DNA of 64,000 nt from Amycolatopsis alba DSM 44262 (GCF_000384215.1 NZ_KB913032.1:8517605-8581604); one strand, 5' to 3'; positions 36,958 through 45,480 are shown, counted from the stretch's first letter. Translations and numbers: made by a program. Notes: generated by a model not told the origin, from the sequence alone.

Positions 36958-37413
36958 TTAAGTTTTCGGAGGATTGCGGGCAGCGATGTCGCGAAGCCAG
37001 GTCAAGGCCTCCTGGGCGGCATGGATGCGTTCGGTGTGCGGCCCCCGGCCGCCGACGAGTTTCATCCCCTCGTCGGCGATGTCGCCGAAGGCGCCGAGGC
37101 TGTCGAGTTTGCGCTGGATCACCTTGTGCCAGGCGTCGTCCTCGACGCGGTAGTAGGTGGTGCGGTCACCCGGCACACGAACCTTGCGGACGAGGCCGAT
37201 GGTGGTGAGGAAGCGCATGTTCGAGGTCAGCGAGGCGCGACTGGCCTGGATCGTCTCGGCGATCTGACCGGCGGAGCGCTCGGGCGGGTCGCAGATCATC
37301 AGCAGGCCGAGGATGCGCCCGGTGATCGGCGGGAGCGCCCATTCCTCGACGCAGAACGTCGCCACCCGCTCGACCCACCGCAGCATCTCGTCCTGCTTGT
37401 CCTGTTCGGACAT
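36958..37413 (-). CDS. GbsR/MarR-type transcriptional regulator
   Basis: A 151-residue winged helix protein: ATFCVEEWALPPITGRILGLLMICDPPERSAGQIAE is typical of the GbsR branch, with the recognition helix in ASRASLTSNMRFLTTIGLV and wing VPGDRTTYYRVE. It sits between the hydrolase and methyltransferase genes on the same strand, with short gaps of 33 and 10 bp. It probably represses this three-gene operon by binding the perfect palindrome at 38405-38450. Whether it also affects the ansamycin genes is unknown. Confidence 0.85.
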   Translation of the reverse strand: MSEQDKQDEMLRWVERVATFCVEEWALPPITGRILGLLMICDPPERSAGQIAETIQASRASLTSNMRFLTTIGLVRKVRVPGDRTTYYRVEDDAWHKVIQRKLDSLGAFGDIADEGMKLVGGRGPHTERIHAAQEALTWLRDIAARNPPKT

Positions 37414-37446
37414 CGCCCGTCCTCCTCGGCTGACTTCTCGGGGCTG

Positions 37447-38388
37447 TCACTGTGTCATGGCGGCCCCCGGCCCGGTGGCGGGCACCGGGGTGGCGGTGAC
37501 GGCCCGGAGTTCGCGCAGGTAGCGGTCGAACCAGTCCACGGCCAGCGCCATCGCCTCGTCGAGACCAGGACCGGTGTAGAGCCCGAGGACGTCGTAGGGC
37601 AGTACCTCCAGCCGCTTCGGTTCGCCGGCCTTGGCGTACGCGCTTTGCGCCTCCTCGATCAGGTGATACGGGTCCCAGCCGCCGTTGGCGATCATCAACA
37701 GCGGCGTAGGCGCCAGCCGGTGGATGAGGTCTTCCGGGGCGAAGGTGAGCAGCTGCTCGGTGGATTCAAGCGTCTTTTCGTTGCGGTAGGAGGGAAACAT
37801 CTGCGCGGCCACGTCCGGCGCGTCCTGCACGGACTCCGCGTCCAGGCTCAGGTGCGGGACACGGGCGCCGTCGCCGCCCTCGTAGCGGCGCTGCCAGTCT
37901 TCGTCCAGTTTCTGTCGCAGCGCGTGCACACCGGCGTGTCCGACCAACCGCTCCAGGTACCGCCACCCGTTCCACACGCTGGGGCTCTGCACCACGACAC
38001 ACTTCACGCGCCTGTCGAGCACCGCGGCCTGCACCGCGACCGATCCCCCGACGCTGACACCCCACAACCCGATCCGCGCCGCGTCCACCTCCGGGCGGCT
38101 CTGCAGGTAGGAGATCGCGCTGCGGAAGTCCTCCACCTGCCGTAGCGGATGGTCCTGGCCCCGAGGTTCCCCCTCACTGGCGCCGACCGTGCGGTAGTCG
38201 ATCGCCAGCACCGCGAACCCGGCACGCACGAAGTACTCCGCGAACACGGCCAGCGCCTCTTTGACCATCACCCCGCTGTGCCCCAGCACCAGGCCGGGTA
38301 CCGGGAGGGCCACCTCCGGCACGTACAGGTCGCCGGCACACGCGGTACCGAGACTGGTGAACGTCACCTTCTGGGGAGACATATCCAT
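37447..38388 (-). CDS. Alpha/beta hydrolase (dienelactone hydrolase-like)
   Basis: A 313-residue alpha/beta hydrolase. The nucleophile elbow is GLWGVSVGGSVAVQAA; oxyanion and acidic regions follow LVLGHSGVMVKEALAVFAEYFVRAGFAVLAIDYR. The start MDMSPQKVTFTSLG has GAGGATG upstream. It is the first gene of an operon with a GbsR-type regulator and a methyltransferase. Similar proteins hydrolyse esters or thioesters; no substrate is evident. No signal peptide, so cytoplasmic. Confidence 0.8.
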   Translation of the reverse strand: MDMSPQKVTFTSLGTACAGDLYVPEVALPVPGLVLGHSGVMVKEALAVFAEYFVRAGFAVLAIDYRTVGASEGEPRGQDHPLRQVEDFRSAISYLQSRPEVDAARIGLWGVSVGGSVAVQAAVLDRRVKCVVVQSPSVWNGWRYLERLVGHAGVHALRQKLDEDWQRRYEGGDGARVPHLSLDAESVQDAPDVAAQMFPSYRNEKTLESTEQLLTFAPEDLIHRLAPTPLLMIANGGWDPYHLIEEAQSAYAKAGEPKRLEVLPYDVLGLYTGPGLDEAMALAVDWFDRYLRELRAVTATPVPATGPGAAMTQ

Positions 38389-38404
38389 CGCACATCCTCT
38401 CCGA

Positions 38405-38450
38405 GACTTTGCTAGTGATTTCAGTCTTGACTGAAATCACTAGCAAAGTC
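38405..38450. promoter_or_regulatory. Perfect 22-bp inverted repeat, operator or terminator
   Basis: Two perfect 22-nt arms (GACTTTGCTAGTGATTTCAG and its complement, two bases longer) are separated by a TT. It begins 16 bp upstream of the hydrolase start codon and overlaps the last codons of the MFS gene, whose stop is at 38421. Lower GC than its surroundings. The position fits an operator for the GbsR-type regulator controlling the hydrolase operon; it could also end the MFS transcript. Confidence 0.7.
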
Positions 38451-39860
38451 AAGTCCCGGTTTTCGCACCAGCACGACGGCGAGCACCGCGGCGATCGCGA
38501 ACGCGGCGGTGGCGATCGTGATACAGGTGAAGACACCGGTCCCCGAGTTCACCGTTTCGCCGCCGACGGGAACGGCGGTCGACTTGAGCACCGCCGAGCC
38601 GACGAAGTCCAGCACCACCGAGCCGATCGCGACGACGACCATGACCAGGCTGGAGACGATGCCCTGCCGGTCGGCCGAAGCCAGCCCGCCCGCCAGATTG
38701 AAGCCGGAGGTACCGAGCACGCCGACCGTGAAACCCAGCAGGAAAGCGAAAAAGATCGCGACGGGAAACTGGGAGACACCGAAGAACATCCCGACGGTCC
38801 CCACGGTTCCGAGCGCGATTCCCCCGGCCAGGGTCACGGCTGGCCCGACACGGGTGGCGATCACCCCGGCCACCGGCCCGCCGATCATGACGCCGACGCC
38901 CGGCGCGGCGAGCAGCAGGGCCAGCGTCCCCTGGCCCGCCAGTCCGTACCCGAGACCCTGCTCCGCCGATACCTCGCTGACCAGGGGAATGAGCTGGAGC
39001 ATGCTCTGATAGGAACCGGTGCCGAGCACGAGCACCAGCAGCGTGAGCGCCAAGGGCGCGCCGAGGTCGCGGACGTCGATCAGGGCATCGGGCTTCCGGC
39101 TCGCGACCAGGAACCATCTGGCGAAGGCCGCGGCACCACCGACCAGCAGCGCCATCGGACCGAGGGCGAACCAGCCGAACTCCGAGCCGACGCTGACATA
39201 GCCGAGCACCCCGGCCAGGCCGCCGCCGAGCAGCAGCGCCCCGCCGACGTCGATCCGGCCCGGCGTCCGGTGCGCGGATTCGGGAACGACGCGGTGCACG
39301 CAGATCGCCATCGCGATCGCGACGACGGCCGAGATCAGGAACAAGATCCGGAAACCGAACTCCGCGGCCAGCTTCTCGGTGAGGAAACGGGAACCGATGT
39401 TGAGCACCGCGGATCCGGAGGTCACGATGCCCACCACGATCATCGCGATCCGGGGCGCGCACATCTCGCGGACGATCGCGACGGAAAGGAACAGCGCGGC
39501 CACGGCCGCTCCCTGCAAGAGGCGGCCGGGCACGAAAACCCAGAGGCTGGGGGCCACCGCGCAGACGAGCGCGCCCGCGCAACTGAGCAGCAGGGTCAGC
39601 ACGAGCACCTTGCGTTTGCCGTGGACGTCGGCGCTCTTGCCGAGCAGCGGCGCCCACATCACGCCTGCCAGCATCGCGCTCGCGTTGATCAACGCCGTCT
39701 GATCGGTGCCGAAGTGGTCGAGCATTTCCGGAAGGACCAGCAGCGGCGCGGTGATGGCCGTGTCGACCATGAAGTTGACCAGCACCAGGACGGTCACCAG
39801 GCCGATGAGCCGTCCGGTCCACCTCGTGTGCGGTCTTGTGCCGATCTTGCTCTCCTGCAT
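38421..39860 (-). CDS. MFS drug efflux transporter (DHA2/QacA type)
   Basis: A 479-residue membrane protein with about 14 hydrophobic segments, length typical of 14-helix drug:proton antiporters. It begins MQESKIGTRPHTRW followed by the first helix GLVTVLVLVNFMVDTAITAPLLVLP; the loop between helices 2 and 3 reads LLGKSADVHGKRKVLVL. ATG 39860 has GGAG six bases upstream. It is divergent from a TetR gene with a palindromic operator between, a classic repressor/pump pair. The pump may give resistance to the cluster product or to an unrelated compound. Confidence 0.87.
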   Translation of the reverse strand: MQESKIGTRPHTRWTGRLIGLVTVLVLVNFMVDTAITAPLLVLPEMLDHFGTDQTALINASAMLAGVMWAPLLGKSADVHGKRKVLVLTLLLSCAGALVCAVAPSLWVFVPGRLLQGAAVAALFLSVAIVREMCAPRIAMIVVGIVTSGSAVLNIGSRFLTEKLAAEFGFRILFLISAVVAIAMAICVHRVVPESAHRTPGRIDVGGALLLGGGLAGVLGYVSVGSEFGWFALGPMALLVGGAAAFARWFLVASRKPDALIDVRDLGAPLALTLLVLVLGTGSYQSMLQLIPLVSEVSAEQGLGYGLAGQGTLALLLAAPGVGVMIGGPVAGVIATRVGPAVTLAGGIALGTVGTVGMFFGVSQFPVAIFFAFLLGFTVGVLGTSGFNLAGGLASADRQGIVSSLVMVVVAIGSVVLDFVGSAVLKSTAVPVGGETVNSGTGVFTCITIATAAFAIAAVLAVVLVRKPGLDFASDFSQD

Positions 39861-39880
39861 GAAGGACTCCTTGTCCGCCG

Positions 39881-39908
39881 GAAAACTACACTGCACAGTG
39901 TAGTTTTC
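39881..39908. promoter_or_regulatory. TetR-type operator
   Basis: A perfect inverted repeat with 13-bp arms GAAAACTACACTG and CAGTGTAGTTTTC around CA. It lies in the 72-bp region between the divergent MFS and TetR genes, AT-rich relative to the surroundings, and resembles the 15 to 16-bp TetR-family operators of pump/repressor pairs. Both genes are likely repressed from it. Confidence 0.85.
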
Positions 39909-39932
39909 TGGCGCTGAGAATACGATGAGAAA

Positions 39933-40568
39933 ATGGCGACCCCGAAAGCGACCGCGCGGACACCGGGCAGGCGGCTTCAGGCCGAGACCAAGCGAGCCGC
40001 CATCCTCGACGCGGCCGAAGCGTTGTTCGTGTCGGACGGCTACGAACTCACCAGCGTCGACGCGATCTCGGCGCGGGCCGGGGTGTCCAAACGCACCGTC
40101 TACGACCACTTCGGCGACAAGCAGTCCCTCTTCCGCGGCGTTCTCGGGCGCGCCAACGACGCCGTGGTCGCGACCGTGCGCAAGGCGATCGACGAAGAAC
40201 TGGCCGACGACCGGGACATCCGCGACGCCCTGCTCGGCTTCGCCCGGCGGGTGACGACGGGGATGTTCCCCACTTCGGACTACGCGACGTTCAGACGGCT
40301 GAGCTCGCAGGCTCCCCTGGCGCCGCGGCTACCGGAAGCGGCGCAAGACCAGCCCGAACGGATGATGGAGGCACGATTCGCGAAATTCGCGGCGGACGGC
40401 AGGCTCCGGGTGACCGACCCGCGGCGCGCCATGCAGCACTTCGTCGCCCTGACGATGCGTTTGGTCCTCGACGTGACCGACGAGGACCAAACGGGAACGG
40501 TGGGCGAGGCGGAGATCCTCGCGACCCTCACCGACGGGGTGGACGTGTTCCTGCGCGCCTACCGCTGA
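39933..40568 (+). CDS. TetR-family repressor of the adjacent MFS pump
   Basis: A 211-residue TetR protein. The helix-turn-helix is AAILDAAEALFVSDGYELTSVDAISARAGVSKRTVYDHFGDKQSLF; the C-terminal ligand domain resembles the AefR-like group. Divergent from the MFS gene with a perfect palindrome between them. It probably senses a substrate of the pump. The start ATG 39933 is preceded by GATGAGAAA, a weak site. Confidence 0.9.
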   Translation: MATPKATARTPGRRLQAETKRAAILDAAEALFVSDGYELTSVDAISARAGVSKRTVYDHFGDKQSLFRGVLGRANDAVVATVRKAIDEELADDRDIRDALLGFARRVTTGMFPTSDYATFRRLSSQAPLAPRLPEAAQDQPERMMEARFAKFAADGRLRVTDPRRAMQHFVALTMRLVLDVTDEDQTGTVGEAEILATLTDGVDVFLRAYR

Positions 40569-40638
40569 CGGCTCACCTGGCGGCGGGCAAGGAGGTCACG
40601 CGACAATCAGCGTGATCGGAACGTCTCCGGAGGATCCT

Positions 40639-41064
40639 GTGACCGCATTGAACGACCAGGTCCGCGGCTGGGTCGCGGCGCCGAAATTCTGGCATCTGGC
40701 CACGGTGAACCTCGACGGTTCACCCCACGTGTCGCCCATGTGGATCGACGTCGAAGGCGACCACATCGTGTTCAACACCGCCGTCGGCCGGGTGAAGGAG
40801 GAGAACCTGCGCCGCGAACCTCGCGTTTCGCTGTCGTGCATGGACACGGACAACCCCTATGACCGGGTGGTCATCCACGGCCGCGCCGTCGAGTTCGTCG
40901 AAGGCGAGGAAGCGGAGCGGTGCATGGACCGGCTGGCCAGGAAATACGTCGGAACCGAACGGTTCGAATGGCGTATCCCCGGAGAGCGCCGGGTCAAGAT
41001 CCTGGTCGAGCCGACTCGCGCGCGCCATGTCGTCGGCGTGGAGCCCTTCCGGCGTGGCACCTGA
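40639..41064 (+). CDS. PPOX-class flavin/F420-dependent oxidoreductase
   Basis: A 141-residue split-barrel protein of the pyridoxamine phosphate oxidase-like family. Key features: FWHLATVNLDGSPHVSPMWIDVEGDHIVFNTAVGRVKEENLRREPRVSLS and the C-terminal VKILVEPTRARHVVGV. Actinobacterial members of this size often use F420H2 or bind FMN/heme. GTG 40639 is chosen because GGAGG sits five bases upstream; an in-frame GTG at 40612 lacks such spacing. Substrate unknown. Confidence 0.82.
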   Translation: MTALNDQVRGWVAAPKFWHLATVNLDGSPHVSPMWIDVEGDHIVFNTAVGRVKEENLRREPRVSLSCMDTDNPYDRVVIHGRAVEFVEGEEAERCMDRLARKYVGTERFEWRIPGERRVKILVEPTRARHVVGVEPFRRGT

Positions 41065-41071
41065 TCCGGGG

Positions 41072-42136
41072 CTACGCCTCGACGGGCACGAGCACTCCGA
41101 ACACCCGCACCGCGACCCGTCCATCGGGCAGCGTCGCCGGGCTTTCCGCCACCACCGCCTCGCCACCGGACCACGGCTCGCTGTCCAGCAGGACCTCGTT
41201 GTTCAGCAGCGCCCCGTCGTGATGCGCGGCGAACAGCCGGAGCCCGTGCGCCTTCCGGCTGAGCTTTTCCGCCCGCAGCGCTTCCAGCAACCGGTCCAGC
41301 AGCGGTTCGACGGTCGGCACGGTCTCGGCGAAAAGGTTGATCTGCGCGCCGAGCACCAGTTCGAACACGCCGTCCGGATGTTCGTACCGCTCGCGCTCGA
41401 CCTGATCGGACGCGGCGCCGGGAAGCAGCAGGCCGTCGATGATCGGATGCAGGGCCCCGAGACTGAACATGGTCACGGCTCGGCCGATCGCCTCACGCCA
41501 CGTGGTGCCGTGCCCGGCGAAGCTCTCGACCAGCCACGGCTTGGCCAGCGCGGGATGCGACACGGCGAAGTCGACCTGGGCCATCACCATGCCCGCGGGG
41601 GCCGGATGCACGACGAGAGTCGCGTCGACCTTCGTGTCGTCGTCGAGCCGGATTCCGTGCTCCCGCAGGAAACCCTCGAACGCCGCCCGCGGTGACGGCA
41701 CGCCGCCGTCGCCTTCGACGGCGGGTTCCAGATCCTTGACCAGCACCGGCTCGGTGGGCTCCAGGTCCGCGAGCTGCGACCCGGCTTTCAGCGCTTCGTT
41801 GATCACGGCGAACGTGCTGCTGCGCAACGCGATCCGCTCGAACTCCGCACGGCCCGCGTACTGGGCGCGCTCGAACGCGGCCACGAAGACCGGTTCCTTC
41901 GAGAGGCTGACTTTCCCGCGGGAGTCCAGCACCGCGTCCGGGTACGAGACGTCCGGCAGCAAACGCCGGACGTAGGCCATCGGCAGGAAGACCAGCAGCC
42001 GTTCGGCCAGCCACGGCTCGACTCCCGCGCCGGTCAGCGCTTCCCACACCTGGTCGTCGCCCGGCGGTTCCTCGCCGGCGCAGAACGCGACGACACCGAT
42101 CTCGATCGCCGCGTCGAGTCCCCCTGATCCGATCAC
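41072..42136 (-). CDS. Conserved hypothetical protein (possibly DUF6348-like)
   Basis: A 354-residue protein I do not firmly recognise. It has VVFLPMAYVRRLLPDVSYPD early, a central ATLVVHPAPAGMVMAQVDFAVSHPALAKPWLVESFAGHGTTWREAIGRAVTMF, and a C-terminal LLDRLLEALRAEKLSRKAHGLRLFAAHHDG, patterns that recall the uncharacterised DUF6348 family, but this is from memory. No signal peptide or membrane segment. Its start overlaps the stop of the MarR gene by 4 bp, so the regulator and this protein are made together. The convergent 3' end is 7 bp from the PPOX gene. Confidence 0.6.
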   Translation of the reverse strand: MIGSGGLDAAIEIGVVAFCAGEEPPGDDQVWEALTGAGVEPWLAERLLVFLPMAYVRRLLPDVSYPDAVLDSRGKVSLSKEPVFVAAFERAQYAGRAEFERIALRSSTFAVINEALKAGSQLADLEPTEPVLVKDLEPAVEGDGGVPSPRAAFEGFLREHGIRLDDDTKVDATLVVHPAPAGMVMAQVDFAVSHPALAKPWLVESFAGHGTTWREAIGRAVTMFSLGALHPIIDGLLLPGAASDQVERERYEHPDGVFELVLGAQINLFAETVPTVEPLLDRLLEALRAEKLSRKAHGLRLFAAHHDGALLNNEVLLDSEPWSGGEAVVAESPATLPDGRVAVRVFGVLVPVEA

Positions 42137-42654
42137 CGCGGCAGTCCATGCCCGCCGTCGCCGCGCTCTCCTTCACCCGGCTCCGGTGCGGTGGACGCTT
42201 TCGCGGTGAGCTGCGTTTCGATCCGCCGGAGGACCGAGGTCACGGCCTCGATCTCGTCCGGATCGGACACGATCCCGTCGAGCAGCCCGCTCCAGATCTC
42301 GCGGAGCTGCCGCAGGTTCTCGTGCGCGCGGGTGGTGGGGTAGAGCCGGATCCGCCGGGCGTCGTCCTGGTCGGGTTCGCGGTGCACGAGGCCTTTCTTC
42401 TCCAGTCCTCGCACCGCCCTGCTGAAGTTGCTGGAGATCAGCTGGGTGGCCTCCGCCGCGGCGCGGGCCGACGTGCCCGGATTCCGGTCGATGAACCGCA
42501 TCACGGCGCTTTCCAGCGGCGTCCACGACTCGGACGCGAAGTCTCTGCTCGCGAACTCCTTGGACGCGTGGATCTGGCGGCCCACCGCCAGGATCAGGTC
42601 GGCGAGCTCGAACAGCCGTGACGTTTGCTCCTCATCCACCCCGCAATGGTACAT
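42133..42654 (-). CDS. MarR-family transcriptional regulator
   Basis: A protein of up to 173 residues with the MarR winged helix: WTPLESAVMRFIDRNPGTSARAAAEATQLISSNFSRAVRGLEKKGLVHREPDQDDARRIRLYPT. The first ATG gives MYHCGVDEEQ; the GTG encoding V6 is an equally good start. It is divergent from a Bcr/CflA transporter gene with a palindrome in the 39-bp gap, so it most likely represses that transporter and itself. Confidence 0.87.
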   Translation of the reverse strand: MYHCGVDEEQTSRLFELADLILAVGRQIHASKEFASRDFASESWTPLESAVMRFIDRNPGTSARAAAEATQLISSNFSRAVRGLEKKGLVHREPDQDDARRIRLYPTTRAHENLRQLREIWSGLLDGIVSDPDEIEAVTSVLRRIETQLTAKASTAPEPGEGERGDGGHGLPR

Positions 42655-42661
42655 TTGCTGT

Positions 42662-42681
42662 CAGTTGATAGCTATCATCTG
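42662..42681. promoter_or_regulatory. MarR operator candidate
   Basis: CAGTTGATAG followed by CTATCATCTG: a 20-bp palindrome with one mismatched pair, having a perfect 12-bp core TGATAGCTATCA. It lies in the gap between the divergent MarR and transporter genes and carries the two-fold symmetry usual for MarR dimers. Confidence 0.75.
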
Positions 42682-42693
42682 ATAGGAGATTAG

Positions 42694-43875
42694 GTGGACG
42701 CTCCGTCCCGCGACACCATCCCGGTCCCCCTGCTGCTCGTGCTCGCCCTGCTGGCCAGCGTCGCCCCGTTCGGCATCGACCTCTACCTCGCGGCGTTCCC
42801 GCAGATGGCCGCCGACCTGGAAACCAGCGACACGGCGATCCAGCTGACCCTCACGACGTTCCTGCTCGGGCTCGCGGCGGGACAGCTGATCTTCGGCCCC
42901 GTCTCCGACCGGCGGGGCAGGCGAGGACCGCTGCTCGCCGGCTCGGCGGTGTTCGTCGCCGCGAGCGTCCTCGCCGCGCTCGCGCCCACCATCGCCGTCC
43001 TGCTGGCCGCACGGCTCCTGCAAGGACTGAGCGCCGCGGCGGGCATGGTCATCGGCCGCGCGGTCATCGCCGATCTGGCCACCGGCCGGGCCGCCGCCCG
43101 CGCGTTCAGCCTGATGATGATCGTCGGCGGGGTGGCGCCGGTGGTCGCGCCACTGCTGGGCAGCCTGCTGGTCGAGTCGATCCACTGGCGCGGAATCCTC
43201 GGCGTCCTGGCGGCACTGGCCGTCGCGATGCTCGCCGGGTCCGCGACGATGGTGCGGGAAAGCCTGCCGAAGGAAAGGCGAGGCACTTCCGGCGGTGGCG
43301 GGTTCCGGGCGCTCCGCAGCCGCGCGTACCTGTCCGCCACGGTCACGCTCGTCTTCTCCTTCGGCGTGCTGATGGCTTACATCTCCGCGTCGCCCTTCCT
43401 GTACCAGACGGTCATCGGCATGAGCGCCGTCGGCTATGGCCTGATGTTCGCGCTCAACGCCCTCGGCCTGGTGTTGAGCAGCGCGGCGGCATCGCGGTTA
43501 CTGCACCGCGCCGAACCGCGCCGCGTGCTCACCGGCGGCGTCCTCTGGCTCGCCGTCGCCTCGGCCGTGCTGCTCGCCATGTCATTGCTGCCGATCGGCG
43601 TCGCCCTGCTGCCGGTGCCGATCTTTTTCGCGGTCTCGGCGCTGGGGTTCATCCTCGGACCCGCCACGGCGATCGCCCTCGACGCGGTACCCGGAGCCGC
43701 GGGAACCGGGTCGGCAGTCCTTGGCGCGACGCAGTTCGGGCTCGCGGCCGTCGTCTCACCGCTCGTCAGCGTGGGCGACGGTCATTCCGCGGTACCCATG
43801 GCGATCACCATCGCCGTACTCGCCGCCATCGCGGTACTCCCCTGCCTGTACACGACGGAAAAGGTGACGAAATGA
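42694..43875 (+). CDS. MFS transporter, Bcr/CflA drug resistance type
   Basis: A 393-residue, 12-helix transporter of the Bcr/CflA subfamily: LLASVAPFGIDLYLAAFPQMAADLETSDTAIQLTLTTFLLGLAAGQLIFGPVSDRRGRR is diagnostic in its first two helices and loop. GTG 42694 has AGGAG upstream. The stop overlaps the following amidohydrolase start by 4 bp (ATGA). Likely exports a small aromatic or drug-like compound under MarR control; the coupled amidohydrolase suggests that both deal with the same compound. Confidence 0.88.
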   Translation: MDAPSRDTIPVPLLLVLALLASVAPFGIDLYLAAFPQMAADLETSDTAIQLTLTTFLLGLAAGQLIFGPVSDRRGRRGPLLAGSAVFVAASVLAALAPTIAVLLAARLLQGLSAAAGMVIGRAVIADLATGRAAARAFSLMMIVGGVAPVVAPLLGSLLVESIHWRGILGVLAALAVAMLAGSATMVRESLPKERRGTSGGGGFRALRSRAYLSATVTLVFSFGVLMAYISASPFLYQTVIGMSAVGYGLMFALNALGLVLSSAAASRLLHRAEPRRVLTGGVLWLAVASAVLLAMSLLPIGVALLPVPIFFAVSALGFILGPATAIALDAVPGAAGTGSAVLGATQFGLAAVVSPLVSVGDGHSAVPMAITIAVLAAIAVLPCLYTTEKVTK

Positions 43876-44846
43876 CGCTCATCGCGATCGAAGAACACTG
43901 GATCCTGCCGGAGCTGACAGCCGCCCTCGGCGCCCTTCCCGAGGAGACCCGCGACGAAAGCCTCGCTTTCAACGATCTCGGAGACCACCAAGAGCGGCTG
44001 CAAGACCTGGGCGCGGGCCGGATCGCGACCATGGACGCGCAGGGTATCGACGTGTCGATCCTGGCGCTGACCCCACCGGGAACCCACCCGCTGCCCGCCG
44101 AAGAAGCGCTGCGGCTGAGCCGTACCGCGAACGACGTCGCCGCGGCGGCCGTCGCCGCCCACCCGGCCCGGTTCCGCTCCCTGTCCACGCTGCCGATGTC
44201 GGCCCCGCGGGACGTCGCCCCCGAACTCGAGCGGGCCGCCCGCATCGGACACGTGGGCACCATGGTCTACGGCCGGTCAGGGGACCGCTACCTCGACGAC
44301 CCCGCCTATGACGACTTCTTCGCCGCGGCGGCGGACCTGCGCCAGCCGGTCTTCCTGCACCCTCAGTTGCCCTCGGCAGCCGTCCGCGACGCGTCGTATC
44401 GCGGCTTCGACGCCATGACCGACCTCGCCCTCGCCACGTTCGGCTGGGGCTGGCATCTCGACGCCGCGACCGCGGCGCTGCGGCTGATCCTGCGGGGCAC
44501 CTTCGACCGGCATCCGGACCTTCAGGTCGTCCTCGGCCACTGGGGCGAGATGCTGCTTTTCTGGCTGGACAGGGCGGACAGCCTGTCCCGCGCCACCGGC
44601 TTGGCGCGACCGGTGTCGGACTACCTGCGGTCGAACTTCTTCATCACCACCTCCGGCATGTTCAACCCGGCGCTGCTGCGGCACGCCCTTTCGGTGACCT
44701 CGATCGACCGGCTGCTCTTCTCGACCGACTATCCCTTCCAGCAGCCGACGCGGGAGGAGATCGACTCCTTCTTCGGTCACCTTCCGTCCGATGTGGACCG
44801 CCGGAAGCTGGCCTCGGACAACGCTTCGGCCCTTTTCGGCATCTGA
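43872..44846 (+). CDS. Amidohydrolase-2 family enzyme (decarboxylase-like)
   Basis: A 324-residue metal-dependent TIM-barrel of the ACMSD/gamma-resorcylate decarboxylase group: IAIEEHW at the start in place of HxH, VFLHPQLP, VVLGHWGEMLLFWLDR and LLFSTDYPFQ carry the usual metal and catalytic residues. Members decarboxylate hydroxybenzoates or hydrolyse related compounds. It is coupled to the Bcr/CflA transporter gene. Its last 150 bp plus about 65 bp of downstream sequence reappear, decayed, at 47247-47436. Confidence 0.85.
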   Translation: MTLIAIEEHWILPELTAALGALPEETRDESLAFNDLGDHQERLQDLGAGRIATMDAQGIDVSILALTPPGTHPLPAEEALRLSRTANDVAAAAVAAHPARFRSLSTLPMSAPRDVAPELERAARIGHVGTMVYGRSGDRYLDDPAYDDFFAAAADLRQPVFLHPQLPSAAVRDASYRGFDAMTDLALATFGWGWHLDAATAALRLILRGTFDRHPDLQVVLGHWGEMLLFWLDRADSLSRATGLARPVSDYLRSNFFITTSGMFNPALLRHALSVTSIDRLLFSTDYPFQQPTREEIDSFFGHLPSDVDRRKLASDNASALFGI

Positions 44847-44910
44847 CGATGAGCCGGGTCTCGTGAGTGGTGAGGACGGTTCTGTTGAGGGGTAAGACAA
44901 AGGTGTCGTT
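44696..44910 (+). repeat. Long direct repeat, copy 1 (3' end of amidohydrolase and flank)
   Basis: This stretch covers the last 50 codons of the amidohydrolase and about 64 bp past its stop. It matches 47247-47436 over nearly its full length, including GAGATCGACTCCTTCTTCGG, GTCCGATGTGGACCG and CTCGTGAGTGGT. The two copies flank the IS remnant and the HNH gene. Confidence 0.85.
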
Positions 44911-45041
44911 TCGTTGACTCGATGTCTTGTCTTGAAGGCCCCCTTCAGGACGTTCTCCCGCGCGGGCCCGTAGCACCGGAACCCATCGGGCGTGATGCGA
45001 GGGGAACAGTCCCTTCACCCGGTCCGAAACGCCACCGATAC

Positions 45042-45480
45042 TTAGAGCGTGAGTTTTCGGAGTTTCTTGTGGCAGATGAGGTCGGCTCCGAGGGCGAGGA
45101 AGTATTCGGCTTTGCGTTCGTAGCGCAGGGCGAGGCGGCGGTATCCGGTGTGCCAGGCGATGGTTCGTTCGATCACCCACCGGTGTCCGCCAAGTTTGTC
45201 GCCTGCTTCGACCCCTTTGCGGGCGATGTGGACTTTGACGCCGCGGTCACAGACCCAGCGTCGGCGCGCGAGTCGGTCGTAGGCCTTGTCGGCGTGTGGC
45301 TTGGCAGGCTTGCGGAGTCGTGGGTGTTCGCGGCGGAGATCGCGACCGTGAGCGGCCTGGCAGGGGCACGCCGAGCACACCCACTGGTCAGCACGTACAC
45401 GGTTGCGTGAACGTGGGGATCAACGACTCCACCAGTTCCCACAGCTCATCCGGCACAAGGCGCGAAGACAACCGATCACA
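45042..45480 (-). pseudogene. IS5-family transposase remnant with internal deletion
   Basis: On the minus strand the end of an IS5-type DDE transposase is clear: KPHADKAYDRLARRRWVCDRG, ARKGVEAGDKLGGHRWVIERT with the catalytic glutamate, and ALRYERKAEYFLALGADLICHKKLRKL, ending at the stop at 45042. Upstream, in another frame, is RPLTVAISAANTHDS, which normally directly precedes it, so a frameshift separates them. Further upstream RLVPDELWELVESLIP matches the usual N-terminus, but the 100 or more residues that should come between are gone. The element is dead. No clear terminal inverted repeats were found by eye. Confidence 0.82.

Noticed and set aside
43872..44846. Amidohydrolase as a 3,6-dihydroxypicolinate decarboxylase for a picolinate pathway
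   Set aside because: The family would fit, but the gene is coupled to a drug-type transporter under another regulator and lies 6 kb from the pyridine operon, which already has a NicC-type decarboxylating hydroxylase candidate.
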